DNA from: JAFGKK01 sp964521085
Lineage (GTDB): Bacteria; Chloroflexota; Anaerolineae; Anaerolineales; RBG-16-64-43
DNA: 64,000 nucleotides
Assembly (NCBI GenBank): GCA_964521085.1
Contig: CAZFPL010000009.1
Location: 1-64,000 of the forward strand
Direction: 5' to 3'
In this document: positions 33,854 through 42,351 of the stretch, in pieces
Layout of the letters: the number at the start of each line of letters is the position of its first letter
How positions within the stretch are numbered: the stretch's first letter is position 1
The notes under the pieces: model-generated
What the model saw: only the letters and a program-made list of their open reading frames with translations
What the model was told of the DNA's origin: nothing
The model's database searches: none
Made by a program: the position numbers and the translations under genes

Positions 33854-33944
33854 ACCGCGCGGCAAGCCGCGCGGTATCACAGAGCGCAACCCCCAAGAAC
33901 TGCGCAGCAAGCTGCGGGGTATTCTAATCCCGCGAAAGCGGGAT
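33854..33944. repeat. Cluster of three short palindromes (REP-like)
   Basis: Three hairpins follow each other: 10-base arms at 33854-33863/33866-33875, six-base arms at 33903-33908/33911-33916, and seven-base arms around a GAAA loop at 33927-33944. The first two share the layout of GC-rich arms separated by AA. They lie downstream of the small membrane gene and upstream of the riboswitch promoter. Confidence 0.7.
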
Positions 33945-33976
33945 AAATGTTTCATCCGCATCTTGGATGGAAGCGG

Positions 33977-34210
33977 TTAAGAAATTCCGGCGCCCTTCCG
34001 GCTATCCGCCACAAAGGCCAGAATGACGGCGAAGACAAGAACGATCAGCGCTTCGGTGAACCCCTGGGTAAGTGCGATCATGCTGACCACCGATGCGAGG
34101 ATGGCGATGAGATGAATCCACCGCTTGGTGGCGAACCACCGCTGAAGTTCGTAGAAAGCCAGGATGGCTCCCGCTCCGATCATGATGAAGGCGATAAAAA
34201 TATCCCACAT
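33977..34210 (-). CDS. Small three-helix membrane protein
   Basis: A 77-residue protein made almost entirely of three hydrophobic helices (about 5-20, 31-47, 52-68) joined by short polar loops ('ELQRWFATKRW'). AAGGAGAG lies eight bases before the ATG, which is strong support for such a short gene. It follows recN by 108 bases. The function is unknown. Confidence 0.65.
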   Translation of the reverse strand: MWDIFIAFIMIGAGAILAFYELQRWFATKRWIHLIAILASVVSMIALTQGFTEALIVLVFAVILAFVADSRKGAGIS

Positions 34211-34318
34211 CGCGGCACTCTCCTTTTTTAGCCGTTCTCTCCGGCGCGGACGTGCATTTCGTATGCAATCGTCGTGCCCGAAAATTCCTCAGTTCGGGGA
34301 AAAAAACGTCCGCCGCTT

Positions 34319-36055
34319 TTAGGCTTGCGCGGCGACCTGTTTTTCCTGCTCTACGAGTTGAAGAATCTCCTCGGCTGATTCACGCGTGGTTTCCGATAGA
34401 TTTCCCAGCATGACGGCCAGCTCAGCGACCCGTTCCCTGGCATGCAGCAGTTTAACCTGGGTTTGGGTGCGTTTCCCCTGAACCGATTTCTCCACCCGCA
34501 AATGCTTATCGCCGTAGGCGGCAAGCTGCGGCAGATGCGTGACGCAGAACACCTGGTGGCGCGGGGTGAGGCGCCAGAGCTTGCGCCCGACGACCATCCC
34601 CACCCGTCCGCCGATCCCCTGGTCGATCTCATCGAAGATCAGTGTCGGAGTGCGGTCCGCCCTGGCCAGGACGCTTTTTAAAGCCAGCATCAATCGCGAC
34701 GTTTCACCTCCGGATGCCACCTTGGTAAGCGGTTTCAAACCCTCGCCGGGATTCGGTGCGACGAGGAATTCGACCCGGTCGAGTCCGGTGGAATCGAATG
34801 CAATCCGCTTCTCGCCGACGATCGCGCCGTCCGGGCTCTCCTCCCAGCGGCGGTCAACGGAAAACTTTGCCCCCTCCATCCGCAGCTCGGACAGCTCGGT
34901 TTCTATGCCGCGGGCCAGCGTATCCGCCGCCTCCGCGCGCAGCGCGGAGAGCTCCCCGCCCTGCCGGCCGATCTCCACAAGCAAGTCCTTCTCCCGGGCT
35001 TCCAACTGCGCCCGGCGTTCATCCGCATGGGTGATTCCCTCCAGCTCCCGCCGGGCGTTTTCAGCATGGGCCTGCACCGCTTCGAGGGTGTCGCCGTACT
35101 TGCGTTTGAGGTTCCGAAGCAGTTCCACCCGTTCTTCCACCTGCTCCAAGCGCTTCGGGTTGAATTCGATCGATTCCCGGTAGGCGCGCAGCTCCTTGGA
35201 AAGCTCAGCGGCCTGATCCAGAACAGCCTGTGCGTTTTCACTCGTCCCTTTCAGCGCCGGGTCGATCTTGGCCAGCGCCGCCAGCGTCCGCGCCGCCTGG
35301 CCGAGTGAATCGGAGGCCGGATGCACCTCCTCCTCTTCGGAATCCAGCGCCTCGACGGCCTGGTCGGAAAGCGTCGCCAGTTGTTCGGCGTTGGCCAGGC
35401 GGGTGCGTTCTTCGAGAAGCGCGGTTTCCTCCCCGGATTGGATCCGGGCGGCCTCAATCTCGCCGATCTGATAGGTCAGCATATCGGTTTTTCGGGCCGC
35501 GTCGCGTTCCCCGGCCCGGATCTGCTCGAGTTCCTCGCGCACAGCCCGCAATACTTCCACCTGCAGGGAAAATTCCTTGCGCCGTTCCTCCAAACCCGCG
35601 AACCGGTCGAGCAGCCGTAAATGTTCGCGGGTCCGCAGCAGGGAAAGATGTTCGGATTGACCGTGAACGTCGATCAGCAATTGGCCCACATCGCGCAGGA
35701 TCGCGAGGTTGACCGCCCGTCCGTTCACACGGACGATATTGCGGCCCTCGCGCCGGACTTCGCGGCCGAGCGTGATGGTGTTCTCGCCCTCCCACAGCCC
35801 TTCCGCTTCGAGGATTCCGCGGATCTCCGTGAGGGTCCCATTTTCCAGTGTGAAGTCCCCCTCCACGGAGGCGGTCTCCTCTCCGGAGCGGATCACGTTG
35901 GAATCACCGCGCCCGCCGAGAAGCAGCTCGATCGCATCCACAATGATAGATTTCCCCGCGCCGGTTTCCCCGGTAAGCACGAACAAGCCCGGTTCGAAAC
36001 GCAGGATGAGTTCCTCGATGATCGCGAAATTGCGGATGCGAAGTTCCCGTAGCAT
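34319..36055 (-). CDS. recN: DNA repair protein RecN
   Basis: SMC-like ATPase used in double-strand break repair, 578 residues. The N-terminal Walker A is 'VLTGETGAGKSIIVDAIELL', a long coiled coil spans about 150-370, and the C-terminal half carries 'VASGGETSRLMLALKSVLA' (signature) and Walker B 'LIFDEIDQGIGG'. The family length and ends match. It closes the long minus-strand run that begins with the PIN/TRAM gene or its distal members. Confidence 0.96.
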   Translation of the reverse strand: MLRELRIRNFAIIEELILRFEPGLFVLTGETGAGKSIIVDAIELLLGGRGDSNVIRSGEETASVEGDFTLENGTLTEIRGILEAEGLWEGENTITLGREVRREGRNIVRVNGRAVNLAILRDVGQLLIDVHGQSEHLSLLRTREHLRLLDRFAGLEERRKEFSLQVEVLRAVREELEQIRAGERDAARKTDMLTYQIGEIEAARIQSGEETALLEERTRLANAEQLATLSDQAVEALDSEEEEVHPASDSLGQAARTLAALAKIDPALKGTSENAQAVLDQAAELSKELRAYRESIEFNPKRLEQVEERVELLRNLKRKYGDTLEAVQAHAENARRELEGITHADERRAQLEAREKDLLVEIGRQGGELSALRAEAADTLARGIETELSELRMEGAKFSVDRRWEESPDGAIVGEKRIAFDSTGLDRVEFLVAPNPGEGLKPLTKVASGGETSRLMLALKSVLARADRTPTLIFDEIDQGIGGRVGMVVGRKLWRLTPRHQVFCVTHLPQLAAYGDKHLRVEKSVQGKRTQTQVKLLHARERVAELAVMLGNLSETTRESAEEILQLVEQEKQVAAQA

Positions 36056-36089
36056 GGGAAAGCCCGGTCCTTTTCCTTATTAAAAGGAA

Positions 36090-36560
36090 TTATCCCGTTC
36101 CCGAAAGGAGCCCAAGCAGCGCGATTATCGCACCGGCGGCCATCATAAAAATGCTCGTCCGGTAATTTTTCGCGGTTTTCTCGATCTCCAGGTAGCATTC
36201 CCGCGTGTCTTCCGGATTATGGTGGACGGTCACGGTTGCGCCGGCCGGATAACGCGCGGCAATCTGGTCGGCTACGGGTTTATCATACAGATAGCGCGGA
36301 TAAGAAACCGTGGAACCGAAATGCAATTGCCCGCCCGATCGAAACTGATATTTGACGGATACGTCATATTGGTGGATTTCCTTGCCCAACTTGGTTACCA
36401 TCGGCGGTTGCGGCACGACTTCGGTCGACGTTACGGTTCCCTTGGCGGTCGGCCAGGCTTCCCGGATCTGATCGTGCTTGCGTGCGTTTCGCGCCGGAAA
36501 GAACAAGCTGACACCGAAAACGACAATCACCACGCCGATTATTAATAGATTGGGTCCCAT
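36090..36560 (-). CDS. DUF3592 membrane protein
   Basis: A 156-residue protein with membrane helices at both ends (about 5-21 and 136-152) and a beta-rich domain between, containing 'HQYDVSVKYQFRSGGQ' and 'YPAGATVTVHHNPEDTRECY', the DUF3592 hallmark. The family has no known biochemical role. It lies between recN and a zinc-ribbon membrane protein. Confidence 0.85.
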   Translation of the reverse strand: MGPNLLIIGVVIVVFGVSLFFPARNARKHDQIREAWPTAKGTVTSTEVVPQPPMVTKLGKEIHQYDVSVKYQFRSGGQLHFGSTVSYPRYLYDKPVADQIAARYPAGATVTVHHNPEDTRECYLEIEKTAKNYRTSIFMMAAGAIIALLGLLSGTG

Positions 36561-36590
36561 ATTTCTGCCTCCTGTCTTTTCGATTGCTTC

Positions 36591-37124
36591 TCAGAGATGA
36601 AGTCCCCTCATATTCGCCACCAGGAAACTCACCGCAACAAGCATGTATCCGACCGGCCACAATAACGACATTCCCACCGCCAGCAAGCCCTGAACGCCTG
36701 CCTGTCCGGGAAAAAGAAGCATAAAGATAACAGTCGGGATCATGACCGGAAGGCAGCCGGCCACTCCGCCCGCCGCGGCCGTCAGCCAGAGATACCTGCT
36801 CCGGCGGTGGCGGACCGCAAACTGCACGGCCCGGGCTGCGATCGATCCCACGAATGCCGCTACGAACAAAATGAAAAAGCCGATCACCGAGGTCAGAAGG
36901 GAACCCGCTCCGCAAACCACTCCCGCCACAACGAAGGCGATGATGAAATCGTACCAATAGGCGGTCTCGAACACCTTCTGCTGCTGGCGAACGCAGGTTT
37001 TACACCGGTACCCCACCGGAGTCCGGACGGCGCACTGCGAACAGATCGGCTGGCCGCAGCGGTTGCAGCGCAGCGAAGTCGGGCGATTCGGGTGGTACGT
37101 GCAGAAGATTTGTGGATCGTTCAT
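36591..37124 (-). CDS. B-box-like zinc-binding membrane protein
   Basis: A 177-residue protein with an N-terminal zinc module ('CTYHPNRPTSLRCNRCGQPI' then 'CSQCAVRTPVGYRCKTC') and four to five hydrophobic segments from about residue 55. Related Anaerolineae proteins usually begin close to the first Cys, so the ATG at 37122-37124 is preferred; a GTG at 37143-37145 that overlaps the nadK stop is the alternative. The zinc module suggests protein contact, but no partner is known. Confidence 0.72.
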   Translation of the reverse strand: MNDPQIFCTYHPNRPTSLRCNRCGQPICSQCAVRTPVGYRCKTCVRQQQKVFETAYWYDFIIAFVVAGVVCGAGSLLTSVIGFFILFVAAFVGSIAARAVQFAVRHRRSRYLWLTAAAGGVAGCLPVMIPTVIFMLLFPGQAGVQGLLAVGMSLLWPVGYMLVAVSFLVANMRGLHL

Positions 37125-37141
37125 CGTAAAGGGATCCGGTT

Positions 37142-38014
37142 TCACTCCCCGGATTGCGGATTCCGATTCAACCGGGCGGCGATGTTGCGGTAAAAATAAC
37201 CGCGTCCCTGGGCGCGGATCAACCGCGCCGATAAATCGGACGCCCGGATGATGACGCGATCATGGTCGAGCACCTCTTCGTGATGCTGTCCGTCGCAGGA
37301 AAGCACCGCCGGCGCTTCGGAGTGCACCCGGATGGTCACTTCCGCGCCGTCCGGCAGCACGATGGCGCGTTCCACCGACAAATGCGGAGCCACCGGGATC
37401 AATAGAATGTTGCGCAGCTCAGGAGGCAGAATCGGGCCTCCGGCCGCGAGGGCATAAGCGGTCGAACCGGTCGGCGTGGCGGTGATCAATCCGTCCGCGG
37501 CGTATGTGGTCAATGGCTGGCCGTCCACCGCGGTTTCCAGGTGGACCATCTTCATCCCACCCGCGCGCGTGACCGCGCATTCATTGATCACATCCCACTC
37601 GCCGAGGGACCGGCCGGAGCGTTCCTGTTTCACATGCAACATCATCCGGCTCTCGATCCAGTAGCGTCCCGCCAGCACCTGATCCAATCCGGGTACCCAG
37701 CTGCCGCGCTGCAATTCCGCCAGGAATCCCAACCGGCCCAGATTGACCCCCAGCACGGGGATCTCTTTTTTCGCACAGGCGTGGCTGACCCTCAGCATGG
37801 TGCCGTCTCCCCCCAGGGCCACCACCATATCGAAGGTCTCCACTTTCACAACAGCAGGAAATTCCTTTTGAGAACAGCTTCGGATGGTGCTTGCAGGAAG
37901 GCGGGATGTAACCAAACCCTCCATTTCCCGGGTGATGGATTCCGCGTCGGAGATCGTCTGATTAAAAACCAGCGCGATCCGCTTTGGAACGGGGCGGGCA
38001 AGTTGGTCGGTCAT
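37142..38014 (-). CDS. nadK: NAD kinase
   Basis: Phosphorylates NAD to NADP, 290 residues. The catalytic 'VALGGDGTMLR' and 'VNLGRLGFLAEL' are followed by 'INECAVTRAG' and the glycine-rich 'TATPTGSTAYALAAGGPIL', all diagnostic. The start 'MTDQLARPVP' at 38012-38014 is chosen because twelve further upstream residues are not conserved. It follows the Cas4-like nuclease gene by 36 bases. Confidence 0.95.
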   Translation of the reverse strand: MTDQLARPVPKRIALVFNQTISDAESITREMEGLVTSRLPASTIRSCSQKEFPAVVKVETFDMVVALGGDGTMLRVSHACAKKEIPVLGVNLGRLGFLAELQRGSWVPGLDQVLAGRYWIESRMMLHVKQERSGRSLGEWDVINECAVTRAGGMKMVHLETAVDGQPLTTYAADGLITATPTGSTAYALAAGGPILPPELRNILLIPVAPHLSVERAIVLPDGAEVTIRVHSEAPAVLSCDGQHHEEVLDHDRVIIRASDLSARLIRAQGRGYFYRNIAARLNRNPQSGE

Positions 38015-38050
38015 AGATAAGGTGATTATAGCAGGTGAAACGAAAGCCAT

Positions 38051-38569
38051 TCACGGCAGGCGCTGGTCGCACACAGTTCGAAACCCGCAGGCCCGGCAGC
38101 GATTCGGTTCCGTGTGGGATCGGTCGACGGTCGCTGCGGACGAATCGCTTCGCATCTCTTCCAGCATCGCGGCCACCTCGTCCAGGAGATGCGGTGCGAA
38201 AGGAATTTCCACGGTCCGATCCCGGTATTTTAGAATGCCGTAGGGTGGAGTTTGACCGAAATGCTCCCGAATCAGGAGCGCATAGGCGGCCAATTGATAG
38301 AGCTGCGATGGGTAGGGCACGACGGGCGCAGCGCCCGATTTCACCTCAATCGGGATGATTCTTCCACCCTGGTTGACCAGATAATCCGGCCGCCCCACCA
38401 GGGAATAATTCGCCGAATAAAGTGTCCCTTCCGGCTTCCGCAGACGCGCGGTATCGATGTGGATCACGCGGCCGGAGGGTAACTCGAGCCTTCTCCGCTG
38501 CCAGCCGGAAATCCCCCAAAGGATGAGGGAGAATATCAACAACCCCAGCGCAATCCCCAGGATCCACAT
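38051..38569 (-). CDS. Membrane-anchored Cas4/RecB-like PD-(D/E)XK nuclease
   Basis: A 172-residue protein. One N-terminal membrane helix (about 3-22) precedes a compact nuclease domain with 'LVGRPDYLV' (Asp), 'IIPIEVKSG' (ExK) and 'QLYQLAAYALLI' (QxxxY), followed by 'CRACGFRTVC'. This is the motif set of Cas4/Dna2-type enzymes. Three C-terminal cysteines are present, but the usual N-terminal fourth cysteine is missing, its place being taken by the membrane helix. No CRISPR or cas gene is nearby. It probably cuts single-stranded or damaged DNA at the membrane; this is inference. Confidence 0.75.
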   Translation of the reverse strand: MWILGIALGLLIFSLILWGISGWQRRRLELPSGRVIHIDTARLRKPEGTLYSANYSLVGRPDYLVNQGGRIIPIEVKSGAAPVVPYPSQLYQLAAYALLIREHFGQTPPYGILKYRDRTVEIPFAPHLLDEVAAMLEEMRSDSSAATVDRSHTEPNRCRACGFRTVCDQRLP

Positions 38570-38652
38570 ATTTTTTCAATCCTCACGAAAGGTTATATCG
38601 GAAGGATTTCACCGCATCGGGTCACTCGTTCCTCCGGGCGGATCGTGGCATC

Positions 38653-39402
38653 CTACGCAGAGATCCGTTTCACTCTCTGCCGTAAGACAAGGTACAACGC
38701 GATCGATCCGGCCGCGGCGGCGTTCAGGGATTGGATCTTCCCCTGCATCGGAAGACGGAGAAGCCTATCGCATGATTTCCGCACCAGCGGACGAAGCCCC
38801 TCCCCTTCGCTGCCGACGACCAGCGCAAGCGGGCCGTCCAGATCCGAGTCGAGTATGGATTCCGCCGCGGGATCGGCATCCAAACCCGCCACCCAGATCC
38901 CCCGTTGTTTGATCTCATCGATCGCCTGGGCGAGATTCGATTGGGCAATCCGCAGGTGTTCCACGGCTCCCGCCGAGGCATTGACCACCGCCGGCGTCAC
39001 TCCGGCCGCCCGCCGCAGCGGCAGGATCACGCCGTGCACACCGGCCGCCTCCGCCGTGCGCAGCAGCGACGCCAGATTCTGAGGGTCCTGGATCTGATCC
39101 AGGATCAACAGCAATACCTGTGGACCCGCCTGTTCGCACCGCGAGAGAATCTCCTCGAGCGGAACGAGGGGATACTCGCCCGTCTGAATGGCCACGCCCT
39201 GGTGATTTCCCCCCAGGCGGTCCAATGTTTCCGGCAGGACCTTTTCGATACGGAGATTCCTTTTCCGCGCCAGCCCGAGAATCTCGGCCAATGCACCCTG
39301 CTCATGGGCGCTTTCCGCGAGATGCACGAGGAACGCGGTTCTCCGTCCGGCCCGCAACACTTCCCGCACAGCCTGGCGGCCGTAGATCCATTCCCGAATC
39401 AC
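38653..39402 (-). CDS. rlmB: 23S rRNA 2'-O-ribose methyltransferase (TrmH family)
   Basis: SPOUT enzyme of 249 residues that methylates a guanosine of 23S rRNA. It has an N-terminal L30e-like substrate domain ('WIYGRQAVREVLRAGRR') and the three SPOUT motifs: 'NLASLLRTAEAAGVHGVILP', 'ALVVGSEGEGLRP' and 'QGKIQSLNAAAAGSIALY'. The start is a GTG at 39400-39402, with GGAG six bases upstream. Assignment to RlmB among TrmH relatives is likely but not certain. Confidence 0.88.
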   Translation of the reverse strand: MIREWIYGRQAVREVLRAGRRTAFLVHLAESAHEQGALAEILGLARKRNLRIEKVLPETLDRLGGNHQGVAIQTGEYPLVPLEEILSRCEQAGPQVLLLILDQIQDPQNLASLLRTAEAAGVHGVILPLRRAAGVTPAVVNASAGAVEHLRIAQSNLAQAIDEIKQRGIWVAGLDADPAAESILDSDLDGPLALVVGSEGEGLRPLVRKSCDRLLRLPMQGKIQSLNAAAAGSIALYLVLRQRVKRISA

Positions 39403-39522
39403 GGCTGCTCCACTGGAAGGACCGGATCCATATGAATTATTTCCTTTATAAACAGACGGTGATCATCCCCCTGTGCATTAATTAAATAGAAGACCAACGT
39501 GGAAACCGTAATCATGAATATC

Positions 39523-40965
39523 CTATTGGATTTTCCAGGTCGTCCCTTCCTTCCCGTCCTCCAAGATTACGCCGATGGCAGCCAGCCGGTCGCGGATCGC
39601 ATCGGACAGCGGCCAGTCCTTGCGTGTGCGGGCCTCGTTGCGGAGCGTCACCAGCAATTGGATCAGGGAGGATTCCCGAGCACGGGATCCGGCATCGCCT
39701 TTCGGCAGCAGCCCGAGGACGTCCCCGGCCAACTCGCGGTACAACGCGGCGAAGATTTCCAAATCCTTGTGCCCCGGCCCTTTTTCCGACCCCAGGCCGG
39801 TGTTGACCTCGCGGGTGAAATCGAACAGCGCCGCGATGGCCGCCGGCGCGTTGAAATCCTCTTCCATCGCCCGGGTGAACCGGCGGCGGATGTCCCCCGT
39901 TAAATCGGATGCCGCTGAGCTTTGCGGGGAGCCTTGCGCTTCCGGCACCGCCAGCCGCTGGAGCAAAACCGGATAGGGACCGACCAGGCGTTCCCATCCG
40001 CGGATCGCCCCTTGCATCGCCTCCTCCGAATAATCCACCGGGCTGCGGTAATTGCCGGAGAGAATGAAGAAGCGGATCGCTTCCGCCCGATACTTCGCCA
40101 GCGCGTCGCGCAGCGATACGAAATTATTCAGGCTCTTGCTCATCTTCACGCCCCCGACGGTCAACGATCCGGTGAGCAGCCAGTAGCGCGCGAAGGGTTT
40201 TCCGGTCGCGGCTTCCGCCTGGGCGATTTCGCATTCGTTGTGGGGGAAGATATTGTCCACACCCCCGCCGTGGATGTCGAATGTTTCGCCGAGGTATTTC
40301 GTGCTCATCGCGGAGCATTCGAGGTGCCAGCCCGGAAAGCCCCAGCCCCAGGGGGAAAGCCAGCGCAGGATATGCTCCGGCTCCGCCTTTTTCCACAGCG
40401 CGAAGTCCTCTGGATTCTTCTTCTCTTCGCGGACTTCCACGCGCGCGCCCTCTTCCTGTTCCTCCAGCCGGCGGCCGGATAATTTTCCATACCCCGGAAA
40501 TGACCGGACGTCGAAATACACCGATCCGTCGTGTTCGTATGCATGCCCCATTTCCAGAAGCCGTTTGATCCATTCGATCTGTTCCGGAATGTGCGCGGAT
40601 GCGCGGGGGGAAATATCCGGCCGAAGCACTCCCAGGGCGTCCATGCCCTCGAAATATTCCCGGGTATAGCGCTCGACGAGTTCCATCGGCTCCACGCGTT
40701 CGCGCGCGGCGCCTTTGAGGATCCGGTCTTCTCCGCTGTCGAGCAGATGCCCCACGTCGGTGATGTTCTGCACGTAGCGGACTTGATATCCTGCGTAGCG
40801 AAGGTATCGGACGATCACATCGAACGCGACGTAGGTCTTGGCATGACCGATGTGCGTGCTGGCGTACACCGTCGGCCCGCAGACATAAATATGGACCCGG
40901 CCTTCGGTGACGGGGTGGAAGGGTTCGAGTTTGCGAACCAGGCTGTTGTACACGACCAAGGTCAT
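39523..40965 (-). CDS. cysS: Cysteinyl-tRNA synthetase
   Basis: Class I aminoacyl-tRNA synthetase of 480 residues. It shows the zinc Cys in 'YVCGPTVYASTHIGHAK' together with the HIGH motif, 'GWHLECSAMSTKYLG', 'DIHGGGVDNIFPHNECEIAQ' and the KMSKS loop 'GGVKMSKSLNNFVSL'. All zinc ligands of the family are present. It follows the PIN/TRAM gene by 23 bases. No T-box element is seen before it. Confidence 0.97.
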   Translation of the reverse strand: MTLVVYNSLVRKLEPFHPVTEGRVHIYVCGPTVYASTHIGHAKTYVAFDVIVRYLRYAGYQVRYVQNITDVGHLLDSGEDRILKGAARERVEPMELVERYTREYFEGMDALGVLRPDISPRASAHIPEQIEWIKRLLEMGHAYEHDGSVYFDVRSFPGYGKLSGRRLEEQEEGARVEVREEKKNPEDFALWKKAEPEHILRWLSPWGWGFPGWHLECSAMSTKYLGETFDIHGGGVDNIFPHNECEIAQAEAATGKPFARYWLLTGSLTVGGVKMSKSLNNFVSLRDALAKYRAEAIRFFILSGNYRSPVDYSEEAMQGAIRGWERLVGPYPVLLQRLAVPEAQGSPQSSAASDLTGDIRRRFTRAMEEDFNAPAAIAALFDFTREVNTGLGSEKGPGHKDLEIFAALYRELAGDVLGLLPKGDAGSRARESSLIQLLVTLRNEARTRKDWPLSDAIRDRLAAIGVILEDGKEGTTWKIQ

Positions 40966-40988
40966 GGTTTTATCCTATAGGGGAAACG

Positions 40989-42059
40989 TCAATGCGAATT
41001 GCCCTGCACGGGATTCGCCCCGCTGTCGATCCGGGCGAAGATCATGCGCCCCGCGGAGGTTTGAAGCACTTTGGTTACGATCACCGATACCGTCCGGTCA
41101 ATATATTTCCGGCCCTCATCCACCACCACCATTGTCCCGTCCTCCAGATACCCCACCCCCTGCCCCGGTTCCTTGCCTTCCTGTATCAAATATACCGGAA
41201 GGGATTCCCCGGGGAGGAAGATCACCCGGATCGAATTGGCGAGATCGTTCAAGTTGAGAACGATCACGCCTTGCAGTTCGGCTACGCGGTTCAAATTATA
41301 GTCGTTGGTCAGAATCGGGCAATGAAGCTGCTTGGCCAAAACAATTAATTTTTCGTCGGTGTTGTGGACCTCTTCCACGTCCAGATCCGTAATCCGAAGC
41401 GGGGTCCGGGTATCTTTCCGCAGACGGTTGAGAACCTCCAACCCCCGCCGACCGCGTTGATGCCGGATCGGCTCGGAAGAATCAGCGATGTATTGAAGCT
41501 CGTTCAGGACGAAGCGCGGTACCAACATGGTGGATTGCAGGAAACCGGTCGCCGCCACGTCCGCAATCCGCCCGTCGATGATAACGCTGGTGTCCAGCAG
41601 GATGGTCCGTTCTTCGGGGACCGGAGCCGGAGGAGCCCCGGCAAGCCTGGCGCCGAAGACCGAGAACAAATCGTCCCGGCGCATCACGAACAATGTCACA
41701 CCCAAATAGCAGAAAAAAATCGCGCCTATGAAGGGAAGGAAATTCCCGAACGGCGCGGGCAACAGCGAAAGGGGAAGCGAGGCCAGGGCGCCGACGATCA
41801 ACCCGACGACCAGGCCGATCATGGCGGCCGAAAGCGTCGTGGACGGCATCAGGGAAAGGCTTCGCCGCAACGCCCGCAGCGGCCGGGTGGTCACATAGGG
41901 AGTGAGGATCAGTCCGGTCAGGGCGCCCAGGGAGGCAAACAGCGACGCCCATTGCTCGCGGGGCACGTCGGCGAGATCGGCCAGCCGAATTCCCAGGAAT
42001 CCGCCGACGACGATAAGGATCATCATTCCGAATATGCGTAAGAAAAATTCTATGCTCAT
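40989..42059 (-). CDS. PIN/TRAM domain membrane protein (YacL-like)
   Basis: A 356-residue protein with four N-terminal membrane helices (to about residue 140), a PIN nuclease domain whose acidic start is 'ILLDTSVIIDGRIADV', with 'PILTNDYNLNRVAE' later, and a C-terminal TRAM domain ('GVGYLEDGTMVVVDEGRKYI'). This matches YacL-type proteins, proposed membrane-bound ribonucleases. The start 'MSIEFFLRIFG' at 42057-42059 is used; the frame is open upstream through a terminator-like hairpin. It is the first gene of the cysS-rlmB run. Confidence 0.88.
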   Translation of the reverse strand: MSIEFFLRIFGMMILIVVGGFLGIRLADLADVPREQWASLFASLGALTGLILTPYVTTRPLRALRRSLSLMPSTTLSAAMIGLVVGLIVGALASLPLSLLPAPFGNFLPFIGAIFFCYLGVTLFVMRRDDLFSVFGARLAGAPPAPVPEERTILLDTSVIIDGRIADVAATGFLQSTMLVPRFVLNELQYIADSSEPIRHQRGRRGLEVLNRLRKDTRTPLRITDLDVEEVHNTDEKLIVLAKQLHCPILTNDYNLNRVAELQGVIVLNLNDLANSIRVIFLPGESLPVYLIQEGKEPGQGVGYLEDGTMVVVDEGRKYIDRTVSVIVTKVLQTSAGRMIFARIDSGANPVQGNSH

Positions 42060-42079
42060 CGAATGCCCTGAAAAAGAAA

Positions 42080-42107
42080 AGGCGAAAGCAGATGGCCGCT
42101 TTCGCCT
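42080..42107 (-). terminator. Terminator-like hairpin in the leader of the PIN/TRAM gene
   Basis: Perfect 10-base arms (42080-42089 and 42098-42107) are followed on the minus strand by TTTTCTTTTT, ending 12 bases before the ATG. A second hairpin with 8-base arms (42119-42126 and 42139-42146) lies just before it. Because the promoter lies upstream, this is a candidate attenuator of the operon. Confidence 0.7.
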
Positions 42108-42213
42108 AGCAAACAACATTTCCCTGAAAGAACCATACCAGGGAAAATCAAGCCGGCTAAGTTCGAAAAATGCGCGATAAGGCCAACTGCAATAAATGGA
42201 AAATGATACCTAG

Positions 42214-42242
42214 ATAATAGCACGCCGGGATGGCAAAGTCAA
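42214..42242 (-). promoter_or_regulatory. Promoter of the PIN/TRAM-cysS operon
   Basis: On the minus strand TTGACT (plus 42237-42242) and TATTAT (plus 42214-42219) are exactly 17 bases apart. Transcription would start near 42207, giving a leader of about 148 bases. Confidence 0.75.
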
Positions 42243-42351
42243 AGCACGGGATTCAAAGCATTCTTCCGCAAAAAAACCTCGGGAAACGGTCCGCATCCGC
42301 TTTTCGCCCAAGGGCTTTGGTATACTCCATACGCTTCCGTGGGAGGTGGCA

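Noticed and set aside
33854..33944. Possible CRISPR array
   Set aside because: The three hairpins differ in sequence and there are no regular spacers.
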